From the NCBI GenBank assembly GCA_003864495.1, contig ML133443.1:2794742-2858741 (forward strand): DNA of 64,000 nucleotides. The letters are read 5' to 3'. A program made the translations under genes and the position numbers. This DNA comes from Nemopilema nomurai (lineage: Eukaryota > Cnidaria > Scyphozoa > Rhizostomeae > Rhizostomatidae). Position 1 is the first letter of the stretch. Each line of letters starts with the position of its first letter. Below, in pieces: positions 1 to 13,300 of the stretch. The notes beneath the pieces are model-generated. The model ran no database searches and was not told the DNA's origin. It was given only the letters and a program-made list of their open reading frames with translations.

Positions 1-537
1 AGCAACTTTCATGACACTTCCGCAAAAGGTGTCCTGCTAACCTCATCGTAAGCCATTTTGAAACTGCGACTTCTAGCCTGGGGCGTGAAAGAAAATCCAA
101 CACTCGTTCCCAGGCTATCATCCGGGTCAGCTGCTTGATCTCATTTCTTTGAGCAGCGACCTCTTGTCAATCACTGGCGTCTTGTTTTACAGAAATTACG
201 CAACAATCAGGTCTTTGGGGACGTCAGAAATGACAGCAAACGGCAAAGTGAGCGCGAGTTTCAAGTGGGCGCACCGCTGCAACATTCAACTCTTAGGAGG
301 CTCTTCACGTCGCATTATTCCTATTAAACCAACAGCTTGCAAAGATGGCTGACCCCTGGCATTGACAAAAACCACTGGATCACCGAGAGATTGTCGTTTT
401 CATGCGGACTTTTGTTCAGAGTTTAACGCGATGAACCTTGGGATCCTAGATAAATGTTGTGCCAATTGACATTTGATTAAAAGCCACAGCGCCAGTTACG
501 AGGAAGCAGCTACACAAAGAGCCTGAGCTTACGCAAA
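1..537. other. Gene-free left edge and 5' flank of the secreted-protein gene
   Basis: Only a short, unrecognisable 67-codon open frame (149-352) lies here. The last ~50 bases before 538 are probably the 5' untranslated region and promoter of the next gene. I see no RNA gene or repeat. Confidence 0.4.
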
Positions 538-3170
538 ATGGAGTTGAGCGCTAGACTCTTGATTCTGAATGCTATATTACTTCTGCACGTGAGCGACTGT
601 CGCAAATTCAAGATACGGCACTTGGCACCAACTAGCAGTCTGTCAACGAAGTATCTTGGTTTTAATAAATTCATCGGAATATTTGGCATAAAAGTTGTAT
701 CGCATCCGTCAGTGTGCAATAGCAACCTCCAGTATGCGGCGAATTTTCTGGCACAGTTGATAGATTGCGACGAAGATGGGACACCGGATGACACTTCTGT
801 GATAGCGAACCTGAGGCTTCGAAAGGCTATACTCCTTCTCACTGGAGACACTGGTACGTCAATAATTGATCTTAAAATACATCAATTTTGGGGCGAATTT
901 GTGGCAATGAATTATAACTCTCACGCTTATTGGAAGAGGAATGAATTTTTAGAAATCGATTAAGAGAAGTGGCGTTGGATTGTCAACTGAAAGGGTTGAT
1001 TAGAACTACAAACTCATATCTGGGATGGCTGCTAGTACAAATGTATATTTTGTCCTCTTCATAAAAATAGGACAAAACACATCTCAACGTACCCCAATTC
1101 TAAGTTGGCTTTTGCAAGGATATGATAGCAAAATTTTCTAATTTATCAATTTCTCCTTTTCTACACATTTGTGATATATGCCAGCGGGTGACTGCAGTTA
1201 GTGTTGTGTAAAAACAGAACGCATTTGCAATGACAGGAATTGGTACTTGTAATAATTTACCCAGACACAAGTTCTGTAATTCTGTGATGCACTGGCATAT
1301 GTAGATTCCCTCCGAATAGCAGAGAATTGTCGCAAAAGATAAAAAACACCTTTTGAGTAGAATCGGTGCAAATGAGTTCCATTGCTCACAGCAATAAAGT
1401 TTGTAGAAAGCCCTCTAGGCATCACCATAGACTATATCAAAGAGTAAACAAGACAAGCCACATCGGAAAAATCGTTTATTAACCAGAATCATCCAAAGCC
1501 CATTTTCACTTAAACTGCACTCTGGATAATTCTGACGTTCACGAAGTCTTTAAGACCTCTCAGATCTCATCCCAACAAGAATTTGCTCATATCGTGCGTT
1601 AGAATAATCCAGCCTTCTATCAGACCAGTTACCTATCTGCATGTTAACTGTCGTACTTGAAAAACTAAACTGAAATTTTTACCTGAAAACGGTTTAATTT
1701 TTTCTACGGCTTCTAAAAGTGGAAGGTAATTATGGACGTCTCAAAGTAGTTACGATTAGGGAAGGTGGAACGTTAAAATATATTAAAAAATGATATGCAG
1801 ACTTTGCCTTGCCACCAGCTCAAAATATTAATCGAAATCGTATCCGTACTTTGATAATTTTCTATATAGACACTAGTAGGTAACGGTCAACGGCCGAACC
1901 ACAAAAGCCGATGTTCAGTTAACCCAAGGACCACAGCCAGTAGAAACGACGAGGAGCCGCTTGCTGGGAAATCTAAATTCATAAAACGACAAGTGGCAAC
2001 AGGAGTGACCCTTAATATTGTATCGCTTAATGATGGATTGCAACGCAACGGCATTTTGTGCAAGTGCTTTTGATGCGGGTGCTTCATGATAAAGGGGCGG
2101 CTTCGAACCCGAGAGAGGACCGCCTCTAAAGGACAATGTTCTGGACCGCCTCTAAAGGAGCAGGTTTCTGGACCGCCTCTTAAGGAGCAGGTTTCTGGAC
2201 CGCCTCTAAAGGAGCAGGTTTCAGGACCGCCTCTAAAGGAGCAGGTTTCAGGACCGCCTCTAAAGGAGCAGGTTTCAGGACCGCCTCTAAAGGAGCAGGT
2301 TTCAGGACCGCCTCTAAAGGAGCAGGTTTCAGGACCGCCTCTAAAAGAGCAGGTTTCTGGACCGCCTCCAAAGGAGCAGGTTTCAGGACCGCCTCTAAAG
2401 GAGCAGGTTTCCGGACCGCCTCTAAAGGAGCAGGTTTCAGGACCGCCTCTAAAGGAGCAGGTTTCAGGACCGCCTCCAAAGGAGCAGGTTTCAAAACCGC
2501 CTCCAATTACCCTCGTCTTGTTGTTTGAAATGCTAAAGTATATCGAAACTAATTAAATGCCAATTACATTTCAGCGAAAGAAAAACCAAAAGAAGATGAA
2601 AAAAGTCATTTAATAATGATGGAAAACTGCAAAACTAATGACAGCAGGCAGCTCATAATGAAATCCGTGCTGAGATACCTGACAAGATTTGGGATCGTTC
2701 CGGCTTACCCTGGGACACTCGGTACGGAACGACGTTCGTTTTTGAGGGAAAATCTGGACATCATTGTAGGGGACTGTGGATATGCGTTTGATGACTCGTT
2801 GAAATGGCCCAAATGCAGTGGGCATGTATTCTACAACGAGCGGTCGTGCGGGATCACGTGCATGGCAATGGAATACCTCATAGAACTGATACGCACGGTG
2901 ATTGGGATCGCCCCAAAGAGCCCCGCAGAGGGCAAGCTGTTCTGGAACATTCGCAATAGGACAGACTTAATATTGCATGATTCACGGGGGTATAGTCTGA
3001 TTAAGCAAGTGTTGCCCTGGTTGCCCCGAAAAGTGCCCAGTGGCAATTATAGGCCAGGGCGCAATGGTTTCAAGATGGCGTGGTACAATGGTATTCCAAT
3101 AAAAGAGAAAAAACAGAACAGATCGTGGGAAATCGCAAGAGAACAATTGGTAGAGATAGCTGTGTCTTGA
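538..3170 (+). CDS. Secreted protein of unknown function with an acidic DxDxDG loop, two exons
   Basis: Coding exons are 538-853 and 2575-3170. The donor is CTG|GTACGT and the acceptor is TTTCAG|CGAAAG. The split codon G|CG joins two frames that are both open, giving about 303 residues. Residues 1-20 form a signal peptide (charged start, then a leucine-rich core). Near residues 78-85 is an acidic DCDEDGTPDD loop of the calcium-binding type. The second exon holds several cysteines and ends in a basic tail. Similar secreted proteins with a D-x-D-x-DG loop after an alanine-rich helix exist in bacteria and marine invertebrates, as I recall, but I cannot name the family. An AATAAA signal at 3240-3245 supports the 3' end. 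If the donor were not used, exon 1 would read on to a stop at 963. The intron contains a 27-bp minisatellite. The function is unknown. Confidence 0.7.
2117..2506. repeat. 27-bp minisatellite, about 14 copies
   Basis: The unit GGACCGCCTCTAAAGGAGCA plus GGTTTCW repeats about 14 times with few substitutions. It lies in the intron of the secreted-protein gene and ends about 70 bases before its 3' splice site. Because 27 is a multiple of three, the array is open on both strands: a plus frame repeating SGPPLKEQV and a minus frame repeating LEAVLKPAP. I treat both as by-products of the period. Confidence 0.95.
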
Positions 3171-4377
3171 GAATAGATTGATTATAATTAACAATGTTGT
3201 AACAAATCGTACTTGGCTGTAAGTAAACTCGATTTGCGTTAATAAAGTGAAGGCTCGTAACATGAAGACATGAATGAAATACGCTCTTTCGCAATAACAT
3301 TGCACCCGTAACGTGGGGAGGGGAGGGGGGAGGGGGCTGGTTGTACCTCAATAGAAACAAGCAGATTCGCCATCAGCGAAAAAGCAGGGACAAATTTGCC
3401 TTTGGTCCATAGAAAGATGGGCTCAAAAACAATGCATTATGCACAAAACTAGCCCAATGTTTAATCGATTGACTAAGTTTGTTCAGTTAATAGGGTTTAC
3501 GATAAACAAGTTCTGAATGCAAAAATGACGCCAGTCGTCCCCTTTTTGACCCTTTGAACCAATCCCCAGTAGTAATCTCAGCAATAGCGAAACTAAAGGG
3601 TCGAATATTTCAATTCAAGAAGAAAGGGAGATGTGCAACAGTTGCAAGGATCAGTACAGGGAAGCAAGGTTCAAGATAGGAATCTTGCAGCTTTTGGGGC
3701 GCAGAAAAAACAAATGGGCAAAAATATGACGGAGCCAAATGTGCTCAGTGAATCCACGATGGCCTGGGTATAATCAAAGTGGGTATGTATCATTTCAGGT
3801 AATTCGCAAAAAAACAAGACGAATGAACAGCACAAACTGGAAAATTTGAAACAACTTCTAAAGTCAATTTGGAGTATCATTTGGATCGAGCGTTTATCTT
3901 CATGAAAAAAATTGGCACAACAGTTATTCATTTCACCAGGTCATACGTCTCTTGACAATTGCTGCCTGTTGACTCGGATCGAGCAATTCTTCTTATGAAA
4001 ATAAGCAAACTTAAAAAGACATTGATCGGATTGATTCGCCACGTGTTCCGCGATGTGTTCACCACGTGTAACAGAATAAAAAATTACATTGACAGTTAAG
4101 GTTGATTCAATAATTAGCATAAGTTTCTCTCTTCAATAAAGTAGTACGAGAGAGAACAAACTCCCTCTCCTTTATCCTCACAGAACGAAACAACTAGAAA
4201 GAATATTTTATTTAAACCAGCAACTGGGATACGAATTGGCAATTATTTTTTAAAAAAACTCTGCTACATCTGATGAATTCCATATATGTAATTAAGGTTT
4301 GGATTTGATAAAACTGAAAAATTTAAATACTAAATTAAATAATTATACTCAAGATTTCGTCCATTTCATTGGTGTTT
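3171..4377. other. Intergenic region between convergent gene ends, with a G-run cluster
   Basis: This holds the 3' flank of the secreted-protein gene (AATAAA at 3240) and the downstream side of ATP6V1H. Four consecutive G-runs separated by single A bases occupy 3315-3336 and could form a G-quadruplex. No other gene is visible. Confidence 0.6.
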
Positions 4378-7300
4378 TTATTTATCCACCTTCAACTGCT
4401 TGCCAAGAAACTCCCTAAAATTGAGAGAATTATAGTATAGAGAGCTTACGAAATCACGATGGTCTCTAAGGCTAATTAGATAGGAACAAAACTGCAAAAA
4501 ATCGGGAAAACAAAAATCAGAACATGGAAACGGAAGGATGGGGAAACCTCTATCATATCTGTTAGGAATCGTAAAATGATGATTCTACACTACATTCCAA
4601 TCAGGCGTGTCAAATAAAAGACTTCAAAGCAATAGCCGACACCTGGGGAATTGTGTGGGGGAGCGGGGTTGGGTGCGTGACTATTCTTGCAGTGCAGTTA
4701 TTGAATCGTTTCAAATTAGGGTCATTTCCACTTAACATTCTACTATGTTTTTCACTGTCTCTACGTATGACCAGGAATTTTCCACGCAATTTAGGTGCCT
4801 TCTACCGTCAGAAAAATGAAATTCCAACCCAACTATAAAGGGCTTTACCTTTTTAGCCAAATGGCAAAAATGACAGTAATCCTTAAACAGCATTCACCGT
4901 GTCATGGTTAAGGATTACTTTCGTAATTTTTGGTAAACTGAATCTTGGATACATGTATTGATTTAAAAAAAATACAAAAATTATCTGTATTCAAGAAACC
5001 AAGAATTCTTTGATAGACGATTTGCCTTGACCGCTTCGCCTTTATTACGAATCAAAGCCATAAATGGTTGCAATAGTCAAGCTTATTATGAACTCACTAA
5101 GAACAGACTGTCAAAGCACGGACGAAATTATAAGTGTCAAATTCGTCTACATAACTCTTTTAAATTCAATCGCATAAGTCACAACTTAAAAGCCGAATAT
5201 TCGGGTTGGTCAGACTTCTTTTGAACTCAACAACTAATAACAGTGTGCACGGAGGATTTGACCATAAAGAAATCAAGGACATAAATTTGTGTTGGAACAG
5301 AGATGAAGAAAAAGGCTTTTGGACTTTGGACTTTCATAATAGGCTGCTTAAACGGTTATAGTGTATCCAGGGCCGCCCTTCACTTGACATATTCATTCGT
5401 TACTAAATGGTCTTTTCTGCAAGGCCAACTTACCAGTTGTGAACCATCAGTTTCTGTACAGCCAACAGTGCCTCGTACCGGACAACAGGTTCCTCGTGCG
5501 TCATTCTAAGCATGATCAGTTCTTTGCCTCCCAGGCCATCAAACACTCTAGAAAGTAGCGACATCGACAATGGAGGCAAGTATCAATGCAAGGTTAAGTC
5601 TACTTATGTAAAATGTCAGATATTATTATGAAAATATTATAATTGTTGTAATTATTATGAAAGATATTATAATTGGAGAGTCGGTGACATACAAAGTCGA
5701 TCTCGTAAAGATAGAAATGTGACTTGACGTGCATCATCTCTAAACATATATTGCACCCTGTATATAACCATTGAGATGTGTACCACGGAGAAATTCAAGC
5801 ATTTGCAAAAACATCAGTGAAAACAGACCCACACTGCACTAGTTTCTTTGACTTGCAGATTTGCAAGAGAAACTCGTATTTATTCATTTACAATTATTTA
5901 GAATTTTTTTCACATTATCTCGTATTTATTCATTTACAATTATTTAGAAATTTTTTTCACATTATCTGCATGAGAGCCTGTTATATGTGACGTCACTAAA
6001 TAATGAAAGAGGATTTGAATTACATTACAATTGCTGGTGGGGATCATTTACAAATTACACATCGATCATTTGCGAAAGCCTGAAAATCCTATCATGTCGG
6101 TTACAATAATTAATATTTTTGTGAAATGTGATCACATGAGCCTTTTCAATTGTCTTGGAAATCAATCCTTCGTGTCAGCTTGTTCATAAAGGAATGAAGA
6201 TGATATATCCACACTGAAATCCTTTCATTCATGGCACCGTAAAGTTTCCCTAAAAATGACTTCACCTGATAGACCCTTGATCTAAACTGACCTAAATTTT
6301 TTCAAAACCCAACAAGGTCTGAATGCATCATGGGTTAGTCCTGGTCTAAATCAGAATTTCTCCACATCATCGGTAAACGCTAGGCCTTTTCCGATCACAG
6401 GCAGCACTGGATCGGATTGAATTGTACATTTTATCAGCTTCACTTATCCTGATTAGAATCCAGATTATCATCAAAGCAACCTCACAACAAAGCGGGCAGT
6501 AGGGGAACTTTTTGCCGCAACACAATGAATGAGCCTCGCGGACCTCACAACAAGCGAAGCAAATCGCTTCCAGCTTACGTAGTTAGAGCCACCACTCCTT
6601 CCCAGTCTTATATTGCAGAATTGATCTCCCTTGGAGGTCCTAGTAATCCACAATGACATATTTTTAACCGTCAAGAGATTAAATAATTAGACAAGAGTAT
6701 GGAAGAAAAACAGATCCGGCAGAAAAGACATAATCTTATAAGGGTAACCCAGGGAGAATCGTCACTACATCACACCTAGTAACGAGTAGCAAGATTCCCT
6801 AATCACAGCTTTGCAAAGCGTCAGTTTCCATTGCTGGACACCAGCTTCCAACACGAGGCATCAAGGAACCAAAACGAGACACGGAAACAAACAGAAAACG
6901 AAGAAAGAAGCGTCACAATCCGTGGAAATTCTTGAGTTTGCGCGGACACTTGCTGGGTAATTCGTGGAAAGCTCAAAACTATCATATATGATGTTGGGAT
7001 AATAAGAATTAAACAGGCTTGAAACTAGCAAGTAGCATCCTAGAAATTTTCTGCTCTGTATATCATCAGCATGTATACTTCTGTTCGCATGTCATTCAGA
7101 AATTTAATTATAAAATCAAGTTATAAATGACAATAATGAAAGCTGGTCGTTGACTAGATGGTTGATCATAAAAAATTGAATCTTGTGAGAACATGGCTTT
7201 CACTCTAGTTTGGATGGCTATTACTACAAATAGTGAACAAGAAATTTTGGTTCCTCGAAAATAAACATGTCCTGTTTGTCAAAACACAGTGGCAACAAAC

Positions 7301-10300
7301 CTTAAGGGCAATTAACTGAAACATCAAAAATATCTCATCAAAAATAAATTCAACTGGTAAAATATTTCATTTACAGTGTTGGGTGTTGTCGAAAAGGAAG
7401 AATGCCAGTTATTTAAACAAAATCGCTAGTTTTGCATGATCCTGTTTTCATATATGTGAAATCGTTCCTTTAAAGGTATAATAATACGAAAATGAATTTG
7501 TTTATATGAGTTCGCTTGAAAGTCACCACCCAAAATTAATAGGCTTAGATTTTGCGGAGAACAATAGGCCTAGCTCTTAATTTTATCACATTTCTAATCC
7601 ATCTTCGTTAGAGACGTGGAAACCTTAGAGAGCATTAGAGGCAAAGTAGATGCAACAACAAAAAAGCAAAAAGAAACAGGTCAGATCATCCGATGGCCTT
7701 CAGTTGAAGTACTTACGGCTTTCCCCTTGGATAAAGTCGAACGAATTCACCCAAGTCGTGACAAGCCACTGCCAAGATAACTGGGTCCTTTGAAGTCTCC
7801 AGCAGTCTTACCAAAATCCTGTTCAGAGAAAAATTTAAAAGGACTATCTGAGGCGACTTAGTCGAGAAAAGGATCTCAATTTGATTATCGCGTTAAGAAA
7901 CATTTTAGAATGGAGAATTAAAAAACCAAAACCCTCAAAATAAAACCCCTCGCAAAGGCACCTCTTCTAACCTCCCAGCTTCAAAGAAAACATTTTTCCC
8001 TTCTGTAATTACACGGAATTTGAGATCGAGTTATAACTTAACCATTTGCATGTAGATACTTACAAAAATACCTTTAACAAAAACTAGCCTGATGATTCAA
8101 AATCTTCCCGATCCCTGCAGAAGGGGATTCTACAATAATTCAAATTATTGGAGATCTAACGACATTTTTAAGCCCCCATGGAGGTTGTCGATATCACGTG
8201 CATATATACTTTATCCTATTGCGAAACATCTGTGAACGCTGAGGGAAACAGCGGTTAAACGGTAAATGAAAAGTAGGCTCTGTACAAACATACACCATGG
8301 GCCTGATCTAGAGGATTTTCGGAGCCTTTCACCGGCTTTTGAGAACCAATAAGCGTTTAACCCTAATTACAAGTTGATTATCGTGAGACCTTCCGTTCAG
8401 ATCATCTCATGCCATTTAAACACATGTCCAGGTCAAGGAACAAGGCGTATATTCAAAAGGAAAGATGCAGAAAGCAAAGAAACATCTAACAACACAGAGG
8501 ACTCATGCATATCAGATAGTGTTTCAGAACAGGAGTATATTGCTACTGGTTGGGAAGGCAACTAGAGTGCCAGGCCCTGTTATATTTGACTTAAGGTGGT
8601 AGTGATGATCGAAGGTGGTGTGGGTGTGTTGCATGAGCATATCCAGCCAGCGGTATTTCGAAAAGAAAATCAACAAAATCAGTTGCACTAAATGGAAAAT
8701 CACACAAGCTGGTGATGGAAATAACGAGGACCAGATCCTTAAGATAAAAGGGCTGCTCCACGGACCATGGCACTGGTATTTCTGGCTGTGAGGTGTTTGA
8801 TGAGCAACGACAACAACAAAAACAATAACAACATACCGCAACAACTCGTAATTGTTATCCGTCAACCGGATGGCGTTTTCTCTCTGGAAAACAGAAAGGA
8901 ATTTTATTGATTACAATTCACAAATACGAAATATAAGGATTCAATACCGAAGCATACACGTGTAGCCAAATATGAAACTTAGTTACAAGCGAAATATATT
9001 ACACCCCAACTTCACAAATATCCAAGAAAGATTCCCCAGAGTTTACATCGCTCAATTGTAGTTGAAATCTTTGCAAGGAATACGCATACAACGTAGGTAT
9101 TCAGTTGTATCAATCATTGGCGATTCAAAGTAGCTTGTTTTAATTGGCAGGAGCATGCATAGCTAGAATTTCTTACCAACTATGAACAAAGGACGAAAAA
9201 CGACAAAGAGAAAAAAGAACAGGCAAACGTAGTACCGGCGATTTCCAAACCAAGCTATCTGCTTTGTGCACAAAGAGCTCTCATAGGAGTCGTCAATATA
9301 GTCAATTCAAACCAACTCAAAGTTATAATTTATGAATCGTATGGTTCAGGAAAGACTGGCTATAATCAAAAGGACAGGAACATCCATCAAGCTCTCGTTT
9401 CCTGCCAGAAAACATGCCATCGTTTACCTGAACCATTATAGCTTAATTTTCATTGAATTACGAGGCTTGTTGGTTAATAATCGATCTAGCGAAAAGGTTT
9501 TCACATGTCTTCGAAAAAAATGCACCACTAGACGCGAGTAAGGACTGCTCAGACTAAAGTTGGATATGAAATTGGATATGAAGTTGAATATGACAGGAGA
9601 AAAGTTTCAAGCACACGACCGAACAATCAAAACTCCAAGCCAAAAAAACACTCTTCTTCTCGTTCTACAAAACCTCACTGTATCAGAGCCATATCTAGAC
9701 ATATCAAATTCACCTTTATCTTGTTACCAAAAAAAAGCAAAATCGTACCCAGAATTTATCTGATTTATGCACAGGGCTCCATTCAAGTCGACCAGATTTG
9801 ACCTCTGCAACATACTCGTCAAAGGTGCTGCAGAAAGAAACACGAATTTACTCGCACCTAATAAAGGCACTTAAAAAGAGGAATAAAGTAAAAGTTTAAA
9901 AAAGCATCTAACTTGTGAGAAAATAAGAAATAAATAGCTCTAAACTATCCATTGCAAGAAAAGAGGGCTGCTCCTGGTTTCCTTGCTAGCCCTGTGAAAG
10001 AATAATGACGCGTCTTGCTCTATGATACATTGGGGCATTCTCAAGAGGAACGTTACGCTATTTGCATTGTTTAAACACTTACCTACATAAACATAAATGC
10101 TTCTTATTCATCAGCTGGGCTGTCATTATTTTGGTTTAAACTTAACATCGATATAAAAGCCTTAGATTGAGCTGATGAGAAATAAGGACATAACTGATAA
10201 AGGTTAGGTACGACACTTTACAATTTAGGACCCTTTTTTAGGCACTGAATTGAACGCTAAAGACAGGTAACAGAGCCCATGGGTAGTAATGTTACTGTTT

Positions 10301-13300
10301 TTCTTCACTGATCTCTGTTCGAAACAATACCATTTTTAAGATGCCCTTTTGCAAGCCCTACTGCTGATTTCTAACTTAGGGTCAAGATCATTGGTTCAAG
10401 GATAAGTTTCTGTGTCACTAGAAACGGCGAATCGCAACACATACCGCAGCTGGTCAAGAACAAAAACCACATGGAAAAATAGGTTAACACGAAGATAAGG
10501 TTTTGAAAGTATCATCTAAAGTTTTATAGGCCAGTAAAAAGAGTAGGAAAAAAAAGAAGAAATTTTCATAGACTGATGAGTGTCCGTCGATCAATGCTTC
10601 AAGCATAAAAAATTAAGACACGAAGCATTTGTTCGCTTAAACTTTTTTCTGATCATCAGGAAACTGTTCTCAAAACATTTCGATAGCTTATTTGAGTTCA
10701 TAGTCATATGTAAGTAAGTGAACTATACAAACTGATAAAAATTAGTATAAGTAAAACAAAGTTACTCAGTTAAAGGTAGCAAGTTGTAAGCTTTAGAAAC
10801 ACCAGGTCCTTCAGTGTGTGACCGAAATGAACCAAGAATGATGTGGCACTTTCTGGGCATTGTCCAACTAGACAAACATTTTATCCCTTTACGACCTACG
10901 AGTGTCTTCTTACAAAATGGTTCAAATCTGAAAGTGATCTGGCACACATGTTAGCAGATATCTGGAAGCTCACTGACAAATCTGTCTCAAAGGTTTAGAA
11001 GTCTAATATCGTATTTGTTACATGGCCTGAATTTAATACTGAAGACGGCTTCAGGGGAGGATCTCAGTATCTTTAATAATATAATAGTGATATTGTCAAG
11101 CCTTTACTAATTAAAATTGACGAAGTGACTTCCAGATCTTCCTCTAAATGACAGCTCGTTTTAAGCAGAGACTAAGGGTTGATAGTAGACTTTTTGCTTA
11201 CATAGGAGCTCTCAGTACTGGAGCCGCTTTGATTTTACAGTCACATCTTCAAAGACACAGTACGAACTAAATAGAACGTAATTACAACCCTGGGTTTCGC
11301 GGTCTGAGCGAACAGAGCTTCTATACGGGATCCAAAGTGTCCCTAATTTAACAAAAATTCGGAAGCTCATAGGTCTGATAATCACACAGTATACATAAAG
11401 TAGGCCAAGACAAATGAATATAACTGAATCATGTCAAATTCGGGCCTATCCCCTATCATAATGTGATAGAATCTTCATAAATAGTTTTGTTACAGGGGTA
11501 CATGAAGAGACACACACGAGATTGACATGTCCTATTCAGAACCCAAACTGTGGTGCACATTATTCAGAAAAGCTTAAAGCGGAACCTGTCACCTAACAGC
11601 ACCTTTTTGGCACACAGCATGCACTGCGAGTCTTACTCTTTTTCAAAAACATTTTCGAGCGACATTTGAACAAAAAGACATCACGAGCATGCACAAAATG
11701 AGTTAAAAAGGGAACGAAGGAAATTGAGAAGGGCTTCACAAGATATTTAAATATGTCTAGCTTACGCACCTCAGGTCTTGTACACCATCGTTCAACTTTT
11801 CAAGTAAGAATTCGACGTCATCTTTGATATCTTCATCGTCCCAGTTCTTGCCATTCATCACAGTTATTAGCTTGAAATTAGAAGAAAGATGTCTCAATGA
11901 TTCAAAGAAAGCAACGACAAAAATGGTTTATTTCGATCAATAAAAATCAACAAAAGGGTTGAGTGTCAGTTAGTGCTCCAATTTGTTCATTACAATTAAC
12001 TAGAACTCAAGGTTTGATGGCACCATTATTGGCGAGATTTCACAGCGCTGGCTCTTTTTACGTATTGGCACCCTTTTTACAAGAATCATGAGAAACAAGA
12101 ATTAAGAACAATTCAATTAAGGCGTGAGGTAATACAAACATAACAAGTTTCCTATCAAAGAGAGATAAAAAAACATCGAAGCTAGCAAATAATTGAGCAA
12201 CCTCTGCTGGTTTCCACCTTTCTAGAATCCATAAGGAAAGGTTTGTCACAGGGGCAAAAGAATAGAAATAACATTGTCCTGGACACACTTCTAGCGATAC
12301 TACTTGAACATTTATAGGCAAACAAATCATAGATTTGTCAATCGATTTTGCCAAGCAAAGGAACAAAAAAAATATCGACAGGTTAGATCAACAAAACAAA
12401 ATCTCGAACACGACATTGCTTTTACATTACATTGCGACACACTGCTTTTTTTGCATTTTGCCTGTTTGGGGATCAAGATTGTTTGACTATGGATATCACT
12501 GATATGGATGTTGGGAAAACAAAGAAGAACGCGTGGCGACCGCGGGTCACTCAGTATTACCCGCGATCAGCCAACACTTCGTGGCTAAACATAGCAACGA
12601 GGCCTGCTTACTGGTAGCAATTTGCAATGGATTATTGACACAGCTGCCAGCTTAGGCTGCTCCGGTTTCTGAAGAAGATTCTGAAACAAAGCATAAGAAT
12701 CGATGTTAAAACGAGGAAGTTGAGATGCTAGTACCAAGAAACAATTAACACGATATTCTAAATTATCCTCAACATCCATAACATATATGTTTATAAAAAG
12801 TAAAACTTCATCAATACCAGAAAGTATTGTTATCAACAAGGTTGTTAGCAGACCCAGAATAGCAATAGAAAATAAAATTTCAAGGCCATTGGCCTAAAGT
12901 AATACAGAGTGATATCTGAATAACGACATATAACCATTGAGGTGAGAATGGAGAAATGTGGAAAAAAGAAACTGCAAATGAGCAACGGGACCAGAGGACT
13001 GGAGTGTAAGAGCAACGCTGCGTTGAACGTCCCTCGTTTCAAACGCTGGCCTTTGGACAATGGTAATAGCCTAACTAAGACAACCTAGACATTGTAAATA
13101 GAACGGAGAAAAGGCGGTCATTGACCAATTAAAGAGTCATCAAGACTTTATCGCTAAACTACCGAGGTGACAGAAATAAGCCGCTAAATCAAGAAGGCCA
13201 TGAACTGACATTTGTCCTTGTCAAATAACGATATTTTATAACGCAGGCTTCCATGATAGGAAGAATTGCCGTTACTGTATCGCTTAATCCATGCGTTGGT

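Noticed and set aside
2090..2140. Possible tRNA on the minus strand (B-box-like GGTTCGAAGCC)
   Set aside because: No matching A box, acceptor stem or five-pair T stem could be found.
2086..2556. 156-residue open frame repeating SGPPLKEQV
   Set aside because: It is a by-product of a 27-bp minisatellite (both strands are open), and phase-matched splicing skips it.
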